The translations under genes and the position numbers were made by a program. The notes below the pieces were generated by a model. It was not told the origin of the DNA, ran no database searches, and saw only the letters and a list, made by a program, of their open reading frames with translations. A stretch of 33,965 bases of DNA from IMG/VR virus record IMGVR_UViG_3300028196_001335, positions 1 to 33,965 of that record; one strand, 5' to 3'. The stretch comes from a virus. The stretch's first letter is position 1; each line of letters opens with the position of its first letter. Positions 1 to 7,092 of the stretch are shown one piece after another.

Positions 1-2
1 CG

Positions 3-626
3 GAAAGATTTATAAATGCGGCATTACAAGCATTACATCGCTTGGTAACATCTAAAGGCAAAAAGCAGAGTGTAGGCGGATATGCATTTGATATTGCACG
101 TGCATTTGATAGTATTAATGCTAGACAATTGGAAGACTTATATCATGAAAAGTATGGAGTTACTGAAAGTGTCAACGAAGCAATAGAAATGAAAATTAGC
201 GATTTGACTATCAGTGATGCTGGTATGGCAATCGCACAATCGGTAGGTGGTGGAAGTAGAACAGATGCTCCGTTGGCAGTTACAAAACTCCCATCAGGCT
301 ATGTATATCTTGTAAATGGGTATCATAGATTGGTAGATGCTATGCAGGCTGGCAAAGATACTGTATCAGTAGAATATGTTCCATATGAAAAAGTAGAAAT
401 ACTTTGGAAACAAGAACGTGAACAAGATATCAAATACGGTAAACAGTTTAACGAAAACTTTGCTGACGGTAAAGTAAAAGGCAAAAGTAGACCAGGCAGA
501 GTAAAAAAGTCAGGTGCAAGTTGTAACGGTAGTGTAACAGAACTACGAGCTAAAGCTAAAAAAGCCAGCGGTGAAAAAGCAAAAATGTATCACTGGTGTG
601 CTAATATGAAAGCTGGCAAAAAATAA
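3..626 (+). CDS. partial conserved phage protein, ParB-like segment
   Basis: The reading frame is open to the left window edge, so the true start lies outside and the TTG at 42 is not needed as a start. About 207 residues are visible. The middle holds a stretch ending in the motif NGYHRLVDAM, which resembles the phosphate-binding motif of ParB/sulfiredoxin-like domains (a weak similarity by eye). The C-terminal part is Lys-rich, with GRVKKSGASCNGSV and YHWCANMKAGKK. I recognise this tail as a module recurring in marine T4-like phage proteins of unknown role. It lies upstream of genes that look virion-associated, so a structural or co-packaged role is possible. No enzyme activity is assigned. 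Confidence 0.75.
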   Translation, partial: ERFINAALQALHRLVTSKGKKQSVGGYAFDIARAFDSINARQLEDLYHEKYGVTESVNEAIEMKISDLTISDAGMAIAQSVGGGSRTDAPLAVTKLPSGYVYLVNGYHRLVDAMQAGKDTVSVEYVPYEKVEILWKQEREQDIKYGKQFNENFADGKVKGKSRPGRVKKSGASCNGSVTELRAKAKKASGEKAKMYHWCANMKAGKK

Positions 627-646
627 TATAATATATAGGAGGCCTT

Positions 647-1051
647 ATGGCTTATTCAGACAAAGTGTTAGACCATTACGAGAATCCACGTAATGTAGGC
701 AAGTTTGATCCAAACGAAGATGGAGTAGGTACCGGAATGGTAGGTGCGCCAGCATGTGGCGATGTCATGCGTTTACAAATTAAGGTAAATAGTGATGGTA
801 TCATAGAGGATGCAAAATTTAAAACATACGGATGTGGCAGTGCTATTGCCAGTTCAAGTATGGTAACAACAATGTTAAAAGGAAGAACATTAGATCAAGC
901 AAAGGAAATCAAAAATACGCAAATAGTAAAAGAACTAGCATTGCCGCCAGTTAAGATACATTGTAGTGTACTGGCTGAAGACGCAATTAAAGCCGCAATT
1001 AACGATTACACTGGTAAGCAACACATAAACGCAAAGCCAGTACAGATTTAG
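647..1051 (+). CDS. iscU: Fe-S cluster assembly scaffold IscU
   Basis: A 134-residue protein of full IscU length. IscU builds [2Fe-2S] clusters from sulfur delivered by IscS and passes them to client proteins through HscA/HscB. The three cluster cysteines are at 37 (PACGD), 63 (YGCGSA) and 106 (KIHCSV). Asp39 and His105 are conserved, and the HscA recognition motif LPPVK is at 99-103. These positions equal those of bacterial IscU, so it should be functional. A strong ribosome site (aggagg) precedes the ATG. No iscS, hscA or iscA lies nearby, so it would have to work with host partners. It was probably acquired from a proteobacterial host. One possible client is the radical-SAM QueE encoded in this window (inference). 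Confidence 0.96.
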   Translation: MAYSDKVLDHYENPRNVGKFDPNEDGVGTGMVGAPACGDVMRLQIKVNSDGIIEDAKFKTYGCGSAIASSSMVTTMLKGRTLDQAKEIKNTQIVKELALPPVKIHCSVLAEDAIKAAINDYTGKQHINAKPVQI

Positions 1052-1076
1052 TAGTATAGCCAATGGAGGTTAATCC

Positions 1077-1301
1077 ATGAAAAAATCTATTTCAAAAGAA
1101 GACCTGGAGGACACAGAAGGTCCAATGAACAGTGTCGCAAAAGACGATGCATTAGCATATGTAGGAGCACCAAACGTAAAACATTTAAGTCAACTTGAAC
1201 CACATGTTGAGCGGGAAGTCCGAGCTAAAAAAGCAAAAATTAAAAGAAGCACAACAAAACATGAACGTGCTATTGGCAAAGCCGTATCAAAATTAATATA
1301 A
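1077..1301 (+). CDS. small basic hypothetical protein
   Basis: A 74-residue protein preceded by a clear ribosome site (ggaggt). The N-terminal half is acidic (KEDLEDTEG); the C-terminal half is Lys/Arg-rich (REVRAKKAKIKRSTTKHER) and probably helical. No recognised domain, signal peptide or membrane segment. It lies between iscU and a run of virion-associated-looking genes. The basic tail could bind nucleic acid, but function is unknown. Confidence 0.7.
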   Translation: MKKSISKEDLEDTEGPMNSVAKDDALAYVGAPNVKHLSQLEPHVEREVRAKKAKIKRSTTKHERAIGKAVSKLI

Positions 1302-1304
1302 ACC

Positions 1305-1312
1305 GATAAATA
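1305..1312 (+). promoter_or_regulatory. T4-late-promoter-like box GATAAATA
   Basis: GATAAATA differs at one base from the T4 late promoter consensus TATAAATA. The surrounding 13-mer ACCGATAAATAAC (1302-1314) recurs exactly upstream of the endolysin at 4696-4708. Here the box lies only 5 nt before an ATG, so a transcript started from it would not carry an ordinary leader for that gene. It could serve the next gene at 1488, or be chance. Confidence 0.3.
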
Positions 1313-1317
1313 ACATT

Positions 1318-1491
1318 ATGAAAGTACATGACATTATAAAAGAAACAGTTTCAGGTTCATTTGCCTCAAGTATGGGAAATGGAAATGGTTTTGCGAACGG
1401 TGGTCCAGGCACAATAAGTCGCCAGGGTAAAGTTAAGAAAAAAACCAAAGAAACAGCAAGTAAACTAATCAAAAGGGTTCCGTCAGAATGA
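1318..1491 (+). CDS. small Gly/Lys-rich protein with CTS-like N-terminus
   Basis: A 57-residue ORF that fills the gap between two accepted genes and overlaps the next start by the tetranucleotide ATGA, a hallmark of coupled translation. It begins MKVHDIIKE, which resembles the T4 capsid-targeting peptide (MKTYQEFIAE) with an (I/L)xE site at its end. The middle is Gly/Asn-rich (GNGNGFANGGPG) and the end basic. No Shine-Dalgarno sequence is evident before its ATG. Possibly a co-packaged head protein; inference from the N-terminus and neighbours only. Confidence 0.65.
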   Translation: MKVHDIIKETVSGSFASSMGNGNGFANGGPGTISRQGKVKKKTKETASKLIKRVPSE

Positions 1492-2585
1492 AAATATCTC
1501 AAATAAACGAAGCTGATAACGTTGATCTAAAGGACCTTGAAGGTTACGATCAGCAGACTGCATCAGTTGCGGCAGACATTAAAGCAAAGTATCCAAATGC
1601 ACCAGATGCATTAAGTGCTGTGCTTGGATTTATTGCCGATATTAGAGATGCCAGTAAAAAAGATGATGAAGAACATGACCAAGAACTTGCAGCTAAGAAA
1701 AAACGTGTTGATGGCTTAGAGCAACGTGTCTACGATCTGGAACAAGAAGACACATCTAATAGGAAAAAAACAATGGAAAATCAAATTAATGAAGGCGTAC
1801 TTGATGACGCTGATGAAGATGGTTGGATGGCAAAAAGCCAATTATACAAATTAGCAAAATATGCTATCTCACTACACAGTATGATTAGTGACACTGACAA
1901 CTTAGAGCCCTGGGTACAAGCAAAAATTACTCGTGCATCTGAAGATATGAGCAGTGTTAAACATTACTTGGAGTATGAAGCAGTTAATCCACATGGTGAA
2001 CAACCTAATGATGAAACAATGCCATCTATTGCAGCCACAGTACCATCAGGCGATGTTGAAGAAGGTTATGAAGTTATGCCGTCTATTGATAGAGACAAAT
2101 ACCAAGAGCGTCCAGGCTTAGAGGGTCCTTTCCAAACCCGTAGTGGTAAAGTAGTTTATTATGATCCAAAAGAAGGTAGTTACTATGACCCAACATCAGA
2201 CATGTATATTAGTTATGATGATTGGCGTAAATTAGATAGTAAAACTATGCATTCAACTGATGTTAAAATGGAAGCACATGAACGTCCATACATTTGTTTC
2301 CACGCTAAAAAAGGCAAGCATGAATGTCATGCTGATTCATCATATGGTGCAGCTAAGAAAGCGGCTGCACATTGGAAACTAAAATCAACTGCTGGTATTA
2401 CACCAAAGTTGGCAGATGTAGACCACGTTGCAGAAGGCAAATCACCACATAAAAAAGGTACTGCAAAGTATAAAAAGCACATGGCAGCAATGCATGCCGA
2501 AGGTGTTGAAGAAACAAAAGATGCTATTGAAAAACAAGCAATAGATTTCTTTACAAGCATTAAAAGTAAGATCGGGAGCAAATAA
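1488..2585 (+). CDS. multi-module virion-associated protein, CTS-like N-terminus
   Basis: 365 residues starting MKISQINEADN, another short peptide ending in an (I/L)xE site. A coiled-coil segment follows (about residues 55-100, KKRVDGLEQRVYDLEQE). Then comes MENQINEG, which looks like a second copy of the leader, followed by a module with EDGWMAKSQLYKLAKYA and ITRASEDMSSVKHYLEY. Further on are a Tyr-rich segment (KVVYYDPKEGSYYDP) and a His/Lys-rich module (RPYICFHAKKGKHECHA). I recognise these as mix-and-match modules in marine T4-like phage proteins of unknown function. The internal leader suggests a fusion of two ancestral genes. Probably a head or internal protein; no enzymatic motif is recognised. 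Confidence 0.8.
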   Translation: MKISQINEADNVDLKDLEGYDQQTASVAADIKAKYPNAPDALSAVLGFIADIRDASKKDDEEHDQELAAKKKRVDGLEQRVYDLEQEDTSNRKKTMENQINEGVLDDADEDGWMAKSQLYKLAKYAISLHSMISDTDNLEPWVQAKITRASEDMSSVKHYLEYEAVNPHGEQPNDETMPSIAATVPSGDVEEGYEVMPSIDRDKYQERPGLEGPFQTRSGKVVYYDPKEGSYYDPTSDMYISYDDWRKLDSKTMHSTDVKMEAHERPYICFHAKKGKHECHADSSYGAAKKAAAHWKLKSTAGITPKLADVDHVAEGKSPHKKGTAKYKKHMAAMHAEGVEETKDAIEKQAIDFFTSIKSKIGSK

Positions 2586-3254
2586 ATGAGATTACACCAA
2601 TTAGACGAACATGCAAGCCGACTTAGTGACGCACCTGAAGTTAATGTAACAGAAGCAGGCGGATATTATACACAACCCGTGTATGATATGATTGAAAAAC
2701 ATGGTTATGAAAAAGTAATGGCTGAACTACTATCAAAATTAGATGCTGATGTAATTCAGGACTTTATACGCCGTGCAGATTTAGATGAATCACTTAGTGA
2801 AGTATCAACTTCTGATGATTACGCTAATGTATATTATGATTACAAAGAAGATTTTTATATGATTGAAGTGTTTAAAGACGGCAAAAAAGTAGCAGAAGAT
2901 AATGATTACTTTGGTGCAATGGCACAAGGTAACCCACTTAAAGATAAGTTCTTAGAACTTGTTAATAAAGCCGGTTTAGAACCAGAAGGCCTTCGATTAG
3001 TATCAACAGGCGGCGATGAACCTGATGAAACAGGCGTATTTAAAAATGGTAAATTTAACTGGGACAAAAATAGTAAAGTAACTGAATCAAAAATGATGAC
3101 TGAAGCACAGTTTGACGAAGCGGCAGGTGAAAAAGATGCTTGCTATCGTAAAGTTAAATCACGTTACAAAGTATGGCCAAGTGCATATGCAAGTGGTGCG
3201 TTAACAAAGTGTCGTAAAGTTGGTGCTGCTAACTGGGGCAACAGTAAGAAGTAA
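2586..3254 (+). CDS. virion-associated-looking protein, CTS-like N-terminus
   Basis: 222 residues; the ATG follows the previous stop directly. It begins MRLHQLDEHAS, matching the leader pattern of its neighbours (short basic start, then (I/L)xE). The C-terminal module contains EKDACYRKVKSRYKVWPSAY and ALTKCRKVGAANWGN, a Cys/Trp module I recognise as common in cyanophage and other marine T4-like phage proteins. The middle is acidic and without a recognised fold. Likely a co-packaged or structural protein; function unknown. Confidence 0.8.
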   Translation: MRLHQLDEHASRLSDAPEVNVTEAGGYYTQPVYDMIEKHGYEKVMAELLSKLDADVIQDFIRRADLDESLSEVSTSDDYANVYYDYKEDFYMIEVFKDGKKVAEDNDYFGAMAQGNPLKDKFLELVNKAGLEPEGLRLVSTGGDEPDETGVFKNGKFNWDKNSKVTESKMMTEAQFDEAAGEKDACYRKVKSRYKVWPSAYASGALTKCRKVGAANWGNSKK

Positions 3255-3255
3255 T

Positions 3256-4035
3256 ATGCTTATAGAACAAATCATAACAGAAATGCCAGCAATGACATTA
3301 CATGGTCCAGATGGTTTTGGACTTACACAATACAGTGGCGACGAGTACGCACTGGTAGGCGGCTTTAGAGACGGTGCAAGTAATGCTGGTGAGTTAAGAT
3401 TAAAATATCAAATATACAGTCATGCTCTTATTGATGCTAACAATGGCGACTTTGCTAAAGGTGAAATTGGTTATTGCGTTGTAAGAGTAGCAAGTGATGA
3501 TGGACCTGATCAAGGCGAAATACTGGGCTTGATTGACATCGAACTAAAACCAAAGTATAGAAAAAGTGGACATGGACAAAAGATTGTACGTGACATTGTT
3601 GATACAACAAAGTCAGGCAACTTAGACATACACGACATTCAGAAAAAAGCCAAGAAGTTTTGGGATAAAATGGGTGTTGAGTATGATAAAGATCGCCCAG
3701 GCGCTAAGAACGCCGTTCTTAGAAAACAAACTGAACAGATTGAAGAAGATTTACGTGCTTGGTTTGGCAAAGGTAAAAAAGGTGGTGCTGGAGGTGGCGG
3801 TTGGGACCGTTATAACAGCAAAGGCGAGCGAATTGGTAAATGCGGTGACAGCAAGCCAGGTGAAGGCAAGCCTAAATGTCTAAGTAAAAGTGCAGCTGCA
3901 AAGCTACGCAATGCAGACAAAAATAAAGATGGAAAGAAAGACGGCAAGAAAGGCATAGCTAATGCCGTCAAGCGTAAAAAAGCAAAAGACCCTAATCGTG
4001 ATAGACGTGGTAAAGCTAAAAACGTCAAGAACTAA
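3256..4035 (+). CDS. GNAT-like acetyltransferase fused to basic phage C-terminal module
   Basis: I choose the ATG at 3256, just after the previous stop, rather than a GTG 36 nt upstream. The protein of 259 residues then starts MLIEQIITEMPAM, the fourth leader of this type in a row. Residues about 75-150 look like a GNAT fold: a beta strand LGLIDIELKPKYR followed by the acetyl-CoA loop-like GHGQKIVRDI and a helix with FWDKMGV. The C-terminal third is very basic, with WFGKGKKGG and RKKAKDPNRDRRGK, a module known from marine phage proteins. If packaged, it could be an ejected acetyltransferase acting early on host proteins (inference). The GNAT call is by eye. Confidence 0.7.
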   Translation: MLIEQIITEMPAMTLHGPDGFGLTQYSGDEYALVGGFRDGASNAGELRLKYQIYSHALIDANNGDFAKGEIGYCVVRVASDDGPDQGEILGLIDIELKPKYRKSGHGQKIVRDIVDTTKSGNLDIHDIQKKAKKFWDKMGVEYDKDRPGAKNAVLRKQTEQIEEDLRAWFGKGKKGGAGGGGWDRYNSKGERIGKCGDSKPGEGKPKCLSKSAAAKLRNADKNKDGKKDGKKGIANAVKRKKAKDPNRDRRGKAKNVKN

Positions 4036-4049
4036 TTTAGGAGATTAAT

Positions 4050-4703
4050 ATGGATGATTATAAAGTCTGGCAGGATATTCCTGCCTTTCGTAGTCTTTAC
4101 AACAAGTTAGATTTAAGTCTACGTTTAGGATATACAGCAGGCCCAGCAGGATGCCCAGTACCAAAGAGTGGTACGTATATAGTACGTCCTATAATAAATT
4201 TAAGTGGTATGGGTGCCACAGCATATTCACAATACATTAAAGCAGATGAAGACCACGATGTTCCTCCGGGATATTTTTGGTGCGAACGGTTTACAGGCAA
4301 TCATGTAAGTGTTAATTACAGTTGGCGCAAGGCTGAAATGTATGCGATTAATGCTATACAAGGCTGGAACAGTCCTAGTGAATTGTATAGATTTAGTAGT
4401 TGGAAGTTGCTTGACAAAATACCAAAGTTTGCACAAGTTGATTCTTTGCCGAATTGGATAGATATGACAATGGCTGCTCATCATGTAAACATTGAGTTTG
4501 TGGGCGGACATATTATTGAGATGCATGGCAGACATGGTACGGACTTACCCAAGGGTGCAAAAGAAATTGTACCAGTTTGGGCTGACACCGAGCAGGATCA
4601 ACACATGATGTATAATGAGATGTTGGAATGGACGTTTAAACCAAACTATGAAGATGCTGACGGAACACTACAAAACCCACGCCTTGGCTTCTATTACCGA
4701 TAA
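4050..4703 (+). CDS. conserved T4-like phage protein of unknown function
   Basis: 217 residues behind a good ribosome site (aggaga). It carries YIVRPIINLSGMGATAY near residue 45, a Tyr/Trp-rich middle (PPGYFWCERFTG) and HVNIEFVGGHIIEMHGRHG near 150. The order of an RP-N motif and a late E-h-N-like strand faintly recalls ATP-grasp enzymes, but I see no complete ATP-grasp signature and do not assign it. It resembles a protein conserved in marine T4-like phages. It sits just upstream of the endolysin. Confidence 0.7.
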   Translation: MDDYKVWQDIPAFRSLYNKLDLSLRLGYTAGPAGCPVPKSGTYIVRPIINLSGMGATAYSQYIKADEDHDVPPGYFWCERFTGNHVSVNYSWRKAEMYAINAIQGWNSPSELYRFSSWKLLDKIPKFAQVDSLPNWIDMTMAAHHVNIEFVGGHIIEMHGRHGTDLPKGAKEIVPVWADTEQDQHMMYNEMLEWTFKPNYEDADGTLQNPRLGFYYR

Positions 4704-4706
4704 ATA
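4699..4706 (+). promoter_or_regulatory. T4-late-promoter-like box upstream of endolysin
   Basis: GATAAATA overlaps the end of the preceding gene and lies 29 nt before the endolysin ATG. This is a usual distance for a T4-type late promoter whose transcript starts about a dozen bases downstream. One base differs from TATAAATA. Its 13-bp context repeats at 1302-1314. Lysis genes are late genes in T4, which fits. Confidence 0.45.
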
Positions 4707-4735
4707 ACTACATACATAACAGAGAGGTAATCATT

Positions 4736-5575
4736 ATGAGTTTTGTATTCGACTTCAATGCAGACCAGGTCAGAGAGTTATTAAGCGGAAACTCTGAAAC
4801 CGATGAATGGTTTGAAGCAATGGAAGAGATCCTTCCATTTTATGATATTAATACAGTAGAGCGTGTGGCAGGATTTATTGCACAGTGCGCTCATGAAAGC
4901 AACAACTTTCGAGTTCTACAGGAAAATTTAAACTATAGTAGCAAAGCATTAGATGCTATTTTTGGAAAGTATTTTGTAAGAGCTGGACGTAATGCAAAAG
5001 AATATCACAGACAGCCAGAAAAAATTGCCAACGTTATCTATGCTTCACGTATGGACAACGGCGACACTGATAGCGGTGATGGCTGGAGGTTCCGAGGCAG
5101 AGGTGTTATCCAACTTACTGGTAGACACAACTACACAAAGTTTGGTAATAGCCTAAGTATCAGTGCTGAACAAGCAATTAAGTATGTAAAGACCAAAAAG
5201 GGTGCATTGGAAAGTGCATGTTGGTTCTGGGATACAAACAAGATTAACCGATACGCTGACAAGCAAGACATCACTGGTATGACTAAACGTATTAACGGTG
5301 GCACTATTGGACTAGCAGATCGCAAAAAACATTATAAACATGCACTAGAAGTGTTAGGTGGACATTGGGAACCAGCCGCAGTTGTACACAGTACAGTACG
5401 CAAAGGCAGTAAAGGCGAAACTGTTAAAGCAGTACAAAAGGCACTGGGTGCCAAAGCTGACGGAGACTTTGGTCCAGGCACAGAAGCGGCAGTTATTGCA
5501 TGGCAACGCAGTCGTGGACTGGTACCAGATGGTATTGTTGGCCCAAGTACACTAAAGGCCATGGGGATAACCTAA
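4736..5575 (+). CDS. endolysin: GH19 domain plus peptidoglycan-binding domain
   Basis: 279 residues. Residues about 5-205 form a GH19 chitinase/lysozyme-type domain that cleaves glycan bonds in peptidoglycan at lysis. The likely catalytic Glu54 is in AHES, and GWRFRGRGVIQLTGRHNY is the typical GH19 substrate-cleft motif. The C-terminal 55 residues form a PG_binding_1 domain (VKAVQKALG, DGDFGPGTEAAV, DGIVGPSTLKAMG). No signal peptide is present, so a holin is expected. The ribosome site agagagg precedes the ATG, and small membrane-protein genes follow directly. Confidence 0.93.
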   Translation: MSFVFDFNADQVRELLSGNSETDEWFEAMEEILPFYDINTVERVAGFIAQCAHESNNFRVLQENLNYSSKALDAIFGKYFVRAGRNAKEYHRQPEKIANVIYASRMDNGDTDSGDGWRFRGRGVIQLTGRHNYTKFGNSLSISAEQAIKYVKTKKGALESACWFWDTNKINRYADKQDITGMTKRINGGTIGLADRKKHYKHALEVLGGHWEPAAVVHSTVRKGSKGETVKAVQKALGAKADGDFGPGTEAAVIAWQRSRGLVPDGIVGPSTLKAMGIT

Positions 5576-5712
5576 TGAGCTGTAAAAATTGTGGACACCC
5601 ATCACACTGTGGGGGTCCATTACACAGGGACGAAACTGATTATGATGGTAGATTATACACCATAAAAGTTTGTTATAATTGCAATTGTAAAAATTGCTCA
5701 AAGGAGAAGTAA
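5575..5712 (+). CDS. small Cys-rich putative zinc-binding protein
   Basis: 45 residues, starting at the ATG that shares one base with the endolysin stop (TAATG). CKNCGHPSHCGG at the N-terminus and CYNCNCKNC near the C-terminus make paired Cys knuckles typical of a small zinc ribbon. No further domain. Function unknown; two other tiny Cys-rich proteins occur in this window (20045-20200 and 22087-22245). Confidence 0.75.
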   Translation: MSCKNCGHPSHCGGPLHRDETDYDGRLYTIKVCYNCNCKNCSKEK

Positions 5713-5713
5713 T

Positions 5714-5995
5714 GTGTGGGAAATGATTGAGAACATGGCGACAGATAGATTGTGGATTTATACTGCATTAGCTGGATCGTTAATTGGATTAGCATTTAGT
5801 ACATATTTTCAAAGTACACGATTAGGACTATGGCTATATGCTAAGTTTGATTTGACAGTAGACTTTTTAGTCAAACGTTGGGGTTGGACTTGGTTAGAGC
5901 AACCCGAGGATGCATGGCGCAAAAAATATCCACACGTTACAAGAAAGATCGATGAACTTGAAAAGCGTATAAAACATCTTGAAGGGAAAAGATAA
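5714..5995 (+). CDS. small membrane protein with C-terminal coiled coil
   Basis: 93 residues. The GTG start at 5714 is chosen because the ribosome site aaggaga lies about 7 nt upstream; the ATG at 5712 leads to an immediate stop. Residues about 12-32 are a hydrophobic membrane segment (IYTALAGSLIGLAFSTYF), with a possible second weaker one after it. The end is a charged helix (KIDELEKRIKHLE). Its position directly after the endolysin makes it a holin or lysis-accessory candidate, but nothing specific proves this. Confidence 0.75.
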   Translation: MWEMIENMATDRLWIYTALAGSLIGLAFSTYFQSTRLGLWLYAKFDLTVDFLVKRWGWTWLEQPEDAWRKKYPHVTRKIDELEKRIKHLEGKR

Positions 5996-6198
5996 TGGCA
6001 GATAAACAAGACAACACAGGCAAAATGGAAGTAGCCGTACGTGTATTGGGCAATGAATTAATTGCACTAAAGATGGTGGTTGATGACTTTAAGATTAAAT
6101 GGTTAATCTATGGAGTTGTAACTATTGTTGCACTAGGATGGGCCGCAAGTAGTTTTGGTCCAGCATTGTTTGACATGGTCGGCGACAATGTTCAGTAA
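5995..6198 (+). CDS. small single-pass membrane protein
   Basis: 67 residues, with the start codon overlapping the previous stop by one base. The N-terminal part is charged and helical; one membrane segment covers about residues 37-56 (LIYGVVTIVALGWAASSFG); the tail is short. The layout (cytoplasmic helix, then one membrane span) resembles phage holin-family or XhlA-like proteins. It is translationally coupled to genes next to the endolysin. Holin function is an inference from context. Confidence 0.75.
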   Translation: MADKQDNTGKMEVAVRVLGNELIALKMVVDDFKIKWLIYGVVTIVALGWAASSFGPALFDMVGDNVQ

Positions 6199-6382
6199 GC
6201 AGTGCAAGTTACATTTAGAAAGTGTTGATCAAACTGGATTACAGCACATGGCAACAGCGTTAAAGACAGCAGTTAAATTACAACTAGTAGTGCCTGCTCT
6301 AATAATACATAGTGTAGCACCCAGGTGCTTTACTAACACAGCAACTAATGTTTTAAAAGACATTTTGGAGAAACGAAAATGA
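6188..6382 (+). CDS. small protein with DUF6356-like pattern
   Basis: 64 residues from the ATG at 6188, overlapping the previous gene by 11 nt. It begins MFSKQCKLHLESV and has a hydrophobic stretch LQLVVPALIIHSVAPRCF. The order (Lys-His-Leu-Glu, an aromatic/His segment, then a membrane-like helix ending H-x-x-x-P-x-x-F) recalls the DUF6356 family of small unknown proteins. That link is from memory and tentative. It is embedded in the membrane-protein run downstream of the endolysin. Confidence 0.6.
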   Translation: MFSKQCKLHLESVDQTGLQHMATALKTAVKLQLVVPALIIHSVAPRCFTNTATNVLKDILEKRK

Positions 6383-6858
6383 ACACTAAATTTAGTATAG
6401 GTGTTGTCGTTGCAATTGTACTACAAGTGAGTGCATTTGTATGGTGGACAGCACAACAAGCGCAAACAATCAGTCAACTTGAAAGTGAGATGGCAGAACT
6501 TACAGCAAGGACCGAAGTTGAGAAAGAAGTTACATTGATTAATGATGTTGCACAACTTAAAAAAGATATTCAGGAACTCAACGATAAAACACTTGCAGCA
6601 GTACTAGAAACAAACCAACGTATTGATGGGTTAGGCGTACATGTGGACAGTCAAGATACTCGCATCAATGATACATTTGCAACACAAATGGAAGAGTTTC
6701 AAACAACAGTACAAAATAGTTTCAATGTAGTTGAAAGTTGGATTGATGAATTAGACCAACACGTGAAAGAGATCTACTTACACATTGATGTGTCACATCA
6801 AGGATTAGATAAAAAATTAAGTGATAGAATTAAAGATCACAACCATCAGGGAGAATAA
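6379..6858 (+). CDS. membrane-anchored coiled-coil protein (possible i-spanin)
   Basis: 159 residues, overlapping the previous gene by 4 nt (ATGA). An N-terminal signal anchor covers about residues 5-24 (FSIGVVVAIVLQVSAFVWW). The rest is predicted coiled coil with repeated LESEMAELTAR- and LKKDIQELNDK-like heptads, and lies outside the inner membrane in the usual topology. This is the architecture of an inner-membrane spanin such as T4 PseT.3 or lambda Rz. No lipoprotein (o-spanin) partner was found nested or adjacent. Function inferred from architecture and position. Confidence 0.75.
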   Translation: MNTKFSIGVVVAIVLQVSAFVWWTAQQAQTISQLESEMAELTARTEVEKEVTLINDVAQLKKDIQELNDKTLAAVLETNQRIDGLGVHVDSQDTRINDTFATQMEEFQTTVQNSFNVVESWIDELDQHVKEIYLHIDVSHQGLDKKLSDRIKDHNHQGE

Positions 6859-6860
6859 TA

Positions 6861-7022
6861 ATGAAGAATTGGATTAAAGATAGATTGGACGAGCGTACAT
6901 CATGGGATGGAGCCGCTCTTGTAGCAGTGGGTGTTATTGTATTAATTGCAGGACCTTTTGCTAAGTTAGCCGCATATGCAGCAATTGCATATGGTGCTTG
7001 GACTATATGGAAATCAGAATAA
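6861..7022 (+). CDS. small membrane protein
   Basis: A 53-residue ORF. It starts MKNWIKDRLDERTSWDG and continues with two adjacent hydrophobic segments (ALVAVGVIVLIAGPF and AAYAAIAYGAWTIW). A ribosome site (gggagaat) lies in the end of the preceding gene. Two short spans with a charged amphipathic N-terminus would fit a small holin, but similar small proteins of unknown role are common in marine phages. It closes the membrane-protein run; a promoter follows immediately. Confidence 0.7.
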   Translation: MKNWIKDRLDERTSWDGAALVAVGVIVLIAGPFAKLAAYAAIAYGAWTIWKSE

Positions 7023-7027
7023 ACAGT

Positions 7028-7056
7028 TGACATACGGTGAATTTCACTGTATAGTA
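7028..7056 (+). promoter_or_regulatory. sigma70-type promoter
   Basis: TTGACA (7028-7033), a 17-bp spacer and TATAGT (7051-7056) lie in the intergenic space, 37 nt before the dsbA-like gene. An imperfect inverted repeat, ACGGTGAA-T-TTCACTGT (7035-7051), fills the spacer and could be an operator. Expected to drive the dsbA-like gene and the DNA polymerase operon. Confidence 0.7.
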
Positions 7057-7092
7057 GTATTATTATTAACAACAACTGGAGTATGACTCAAC

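Noticed and set aside
42-626. TTG start at 42 for the first gene
   Set aside because: The frame is open to the window edge and the upstream codons fit the same protein, so the gene is 5' truncated rather than starting at this TTG.
3674-3883. 69-codon + frame inside the GNAT-like gene
   Set aside because: Nested in another frame of a gene with a convincing module, with no ribosome site.
5664-5690. TTATAAT as a promoter -10 within the Cys-rich gene
   Set aside because: No acceptable -35 element lies at the right distance, and it is inside coding sequence.
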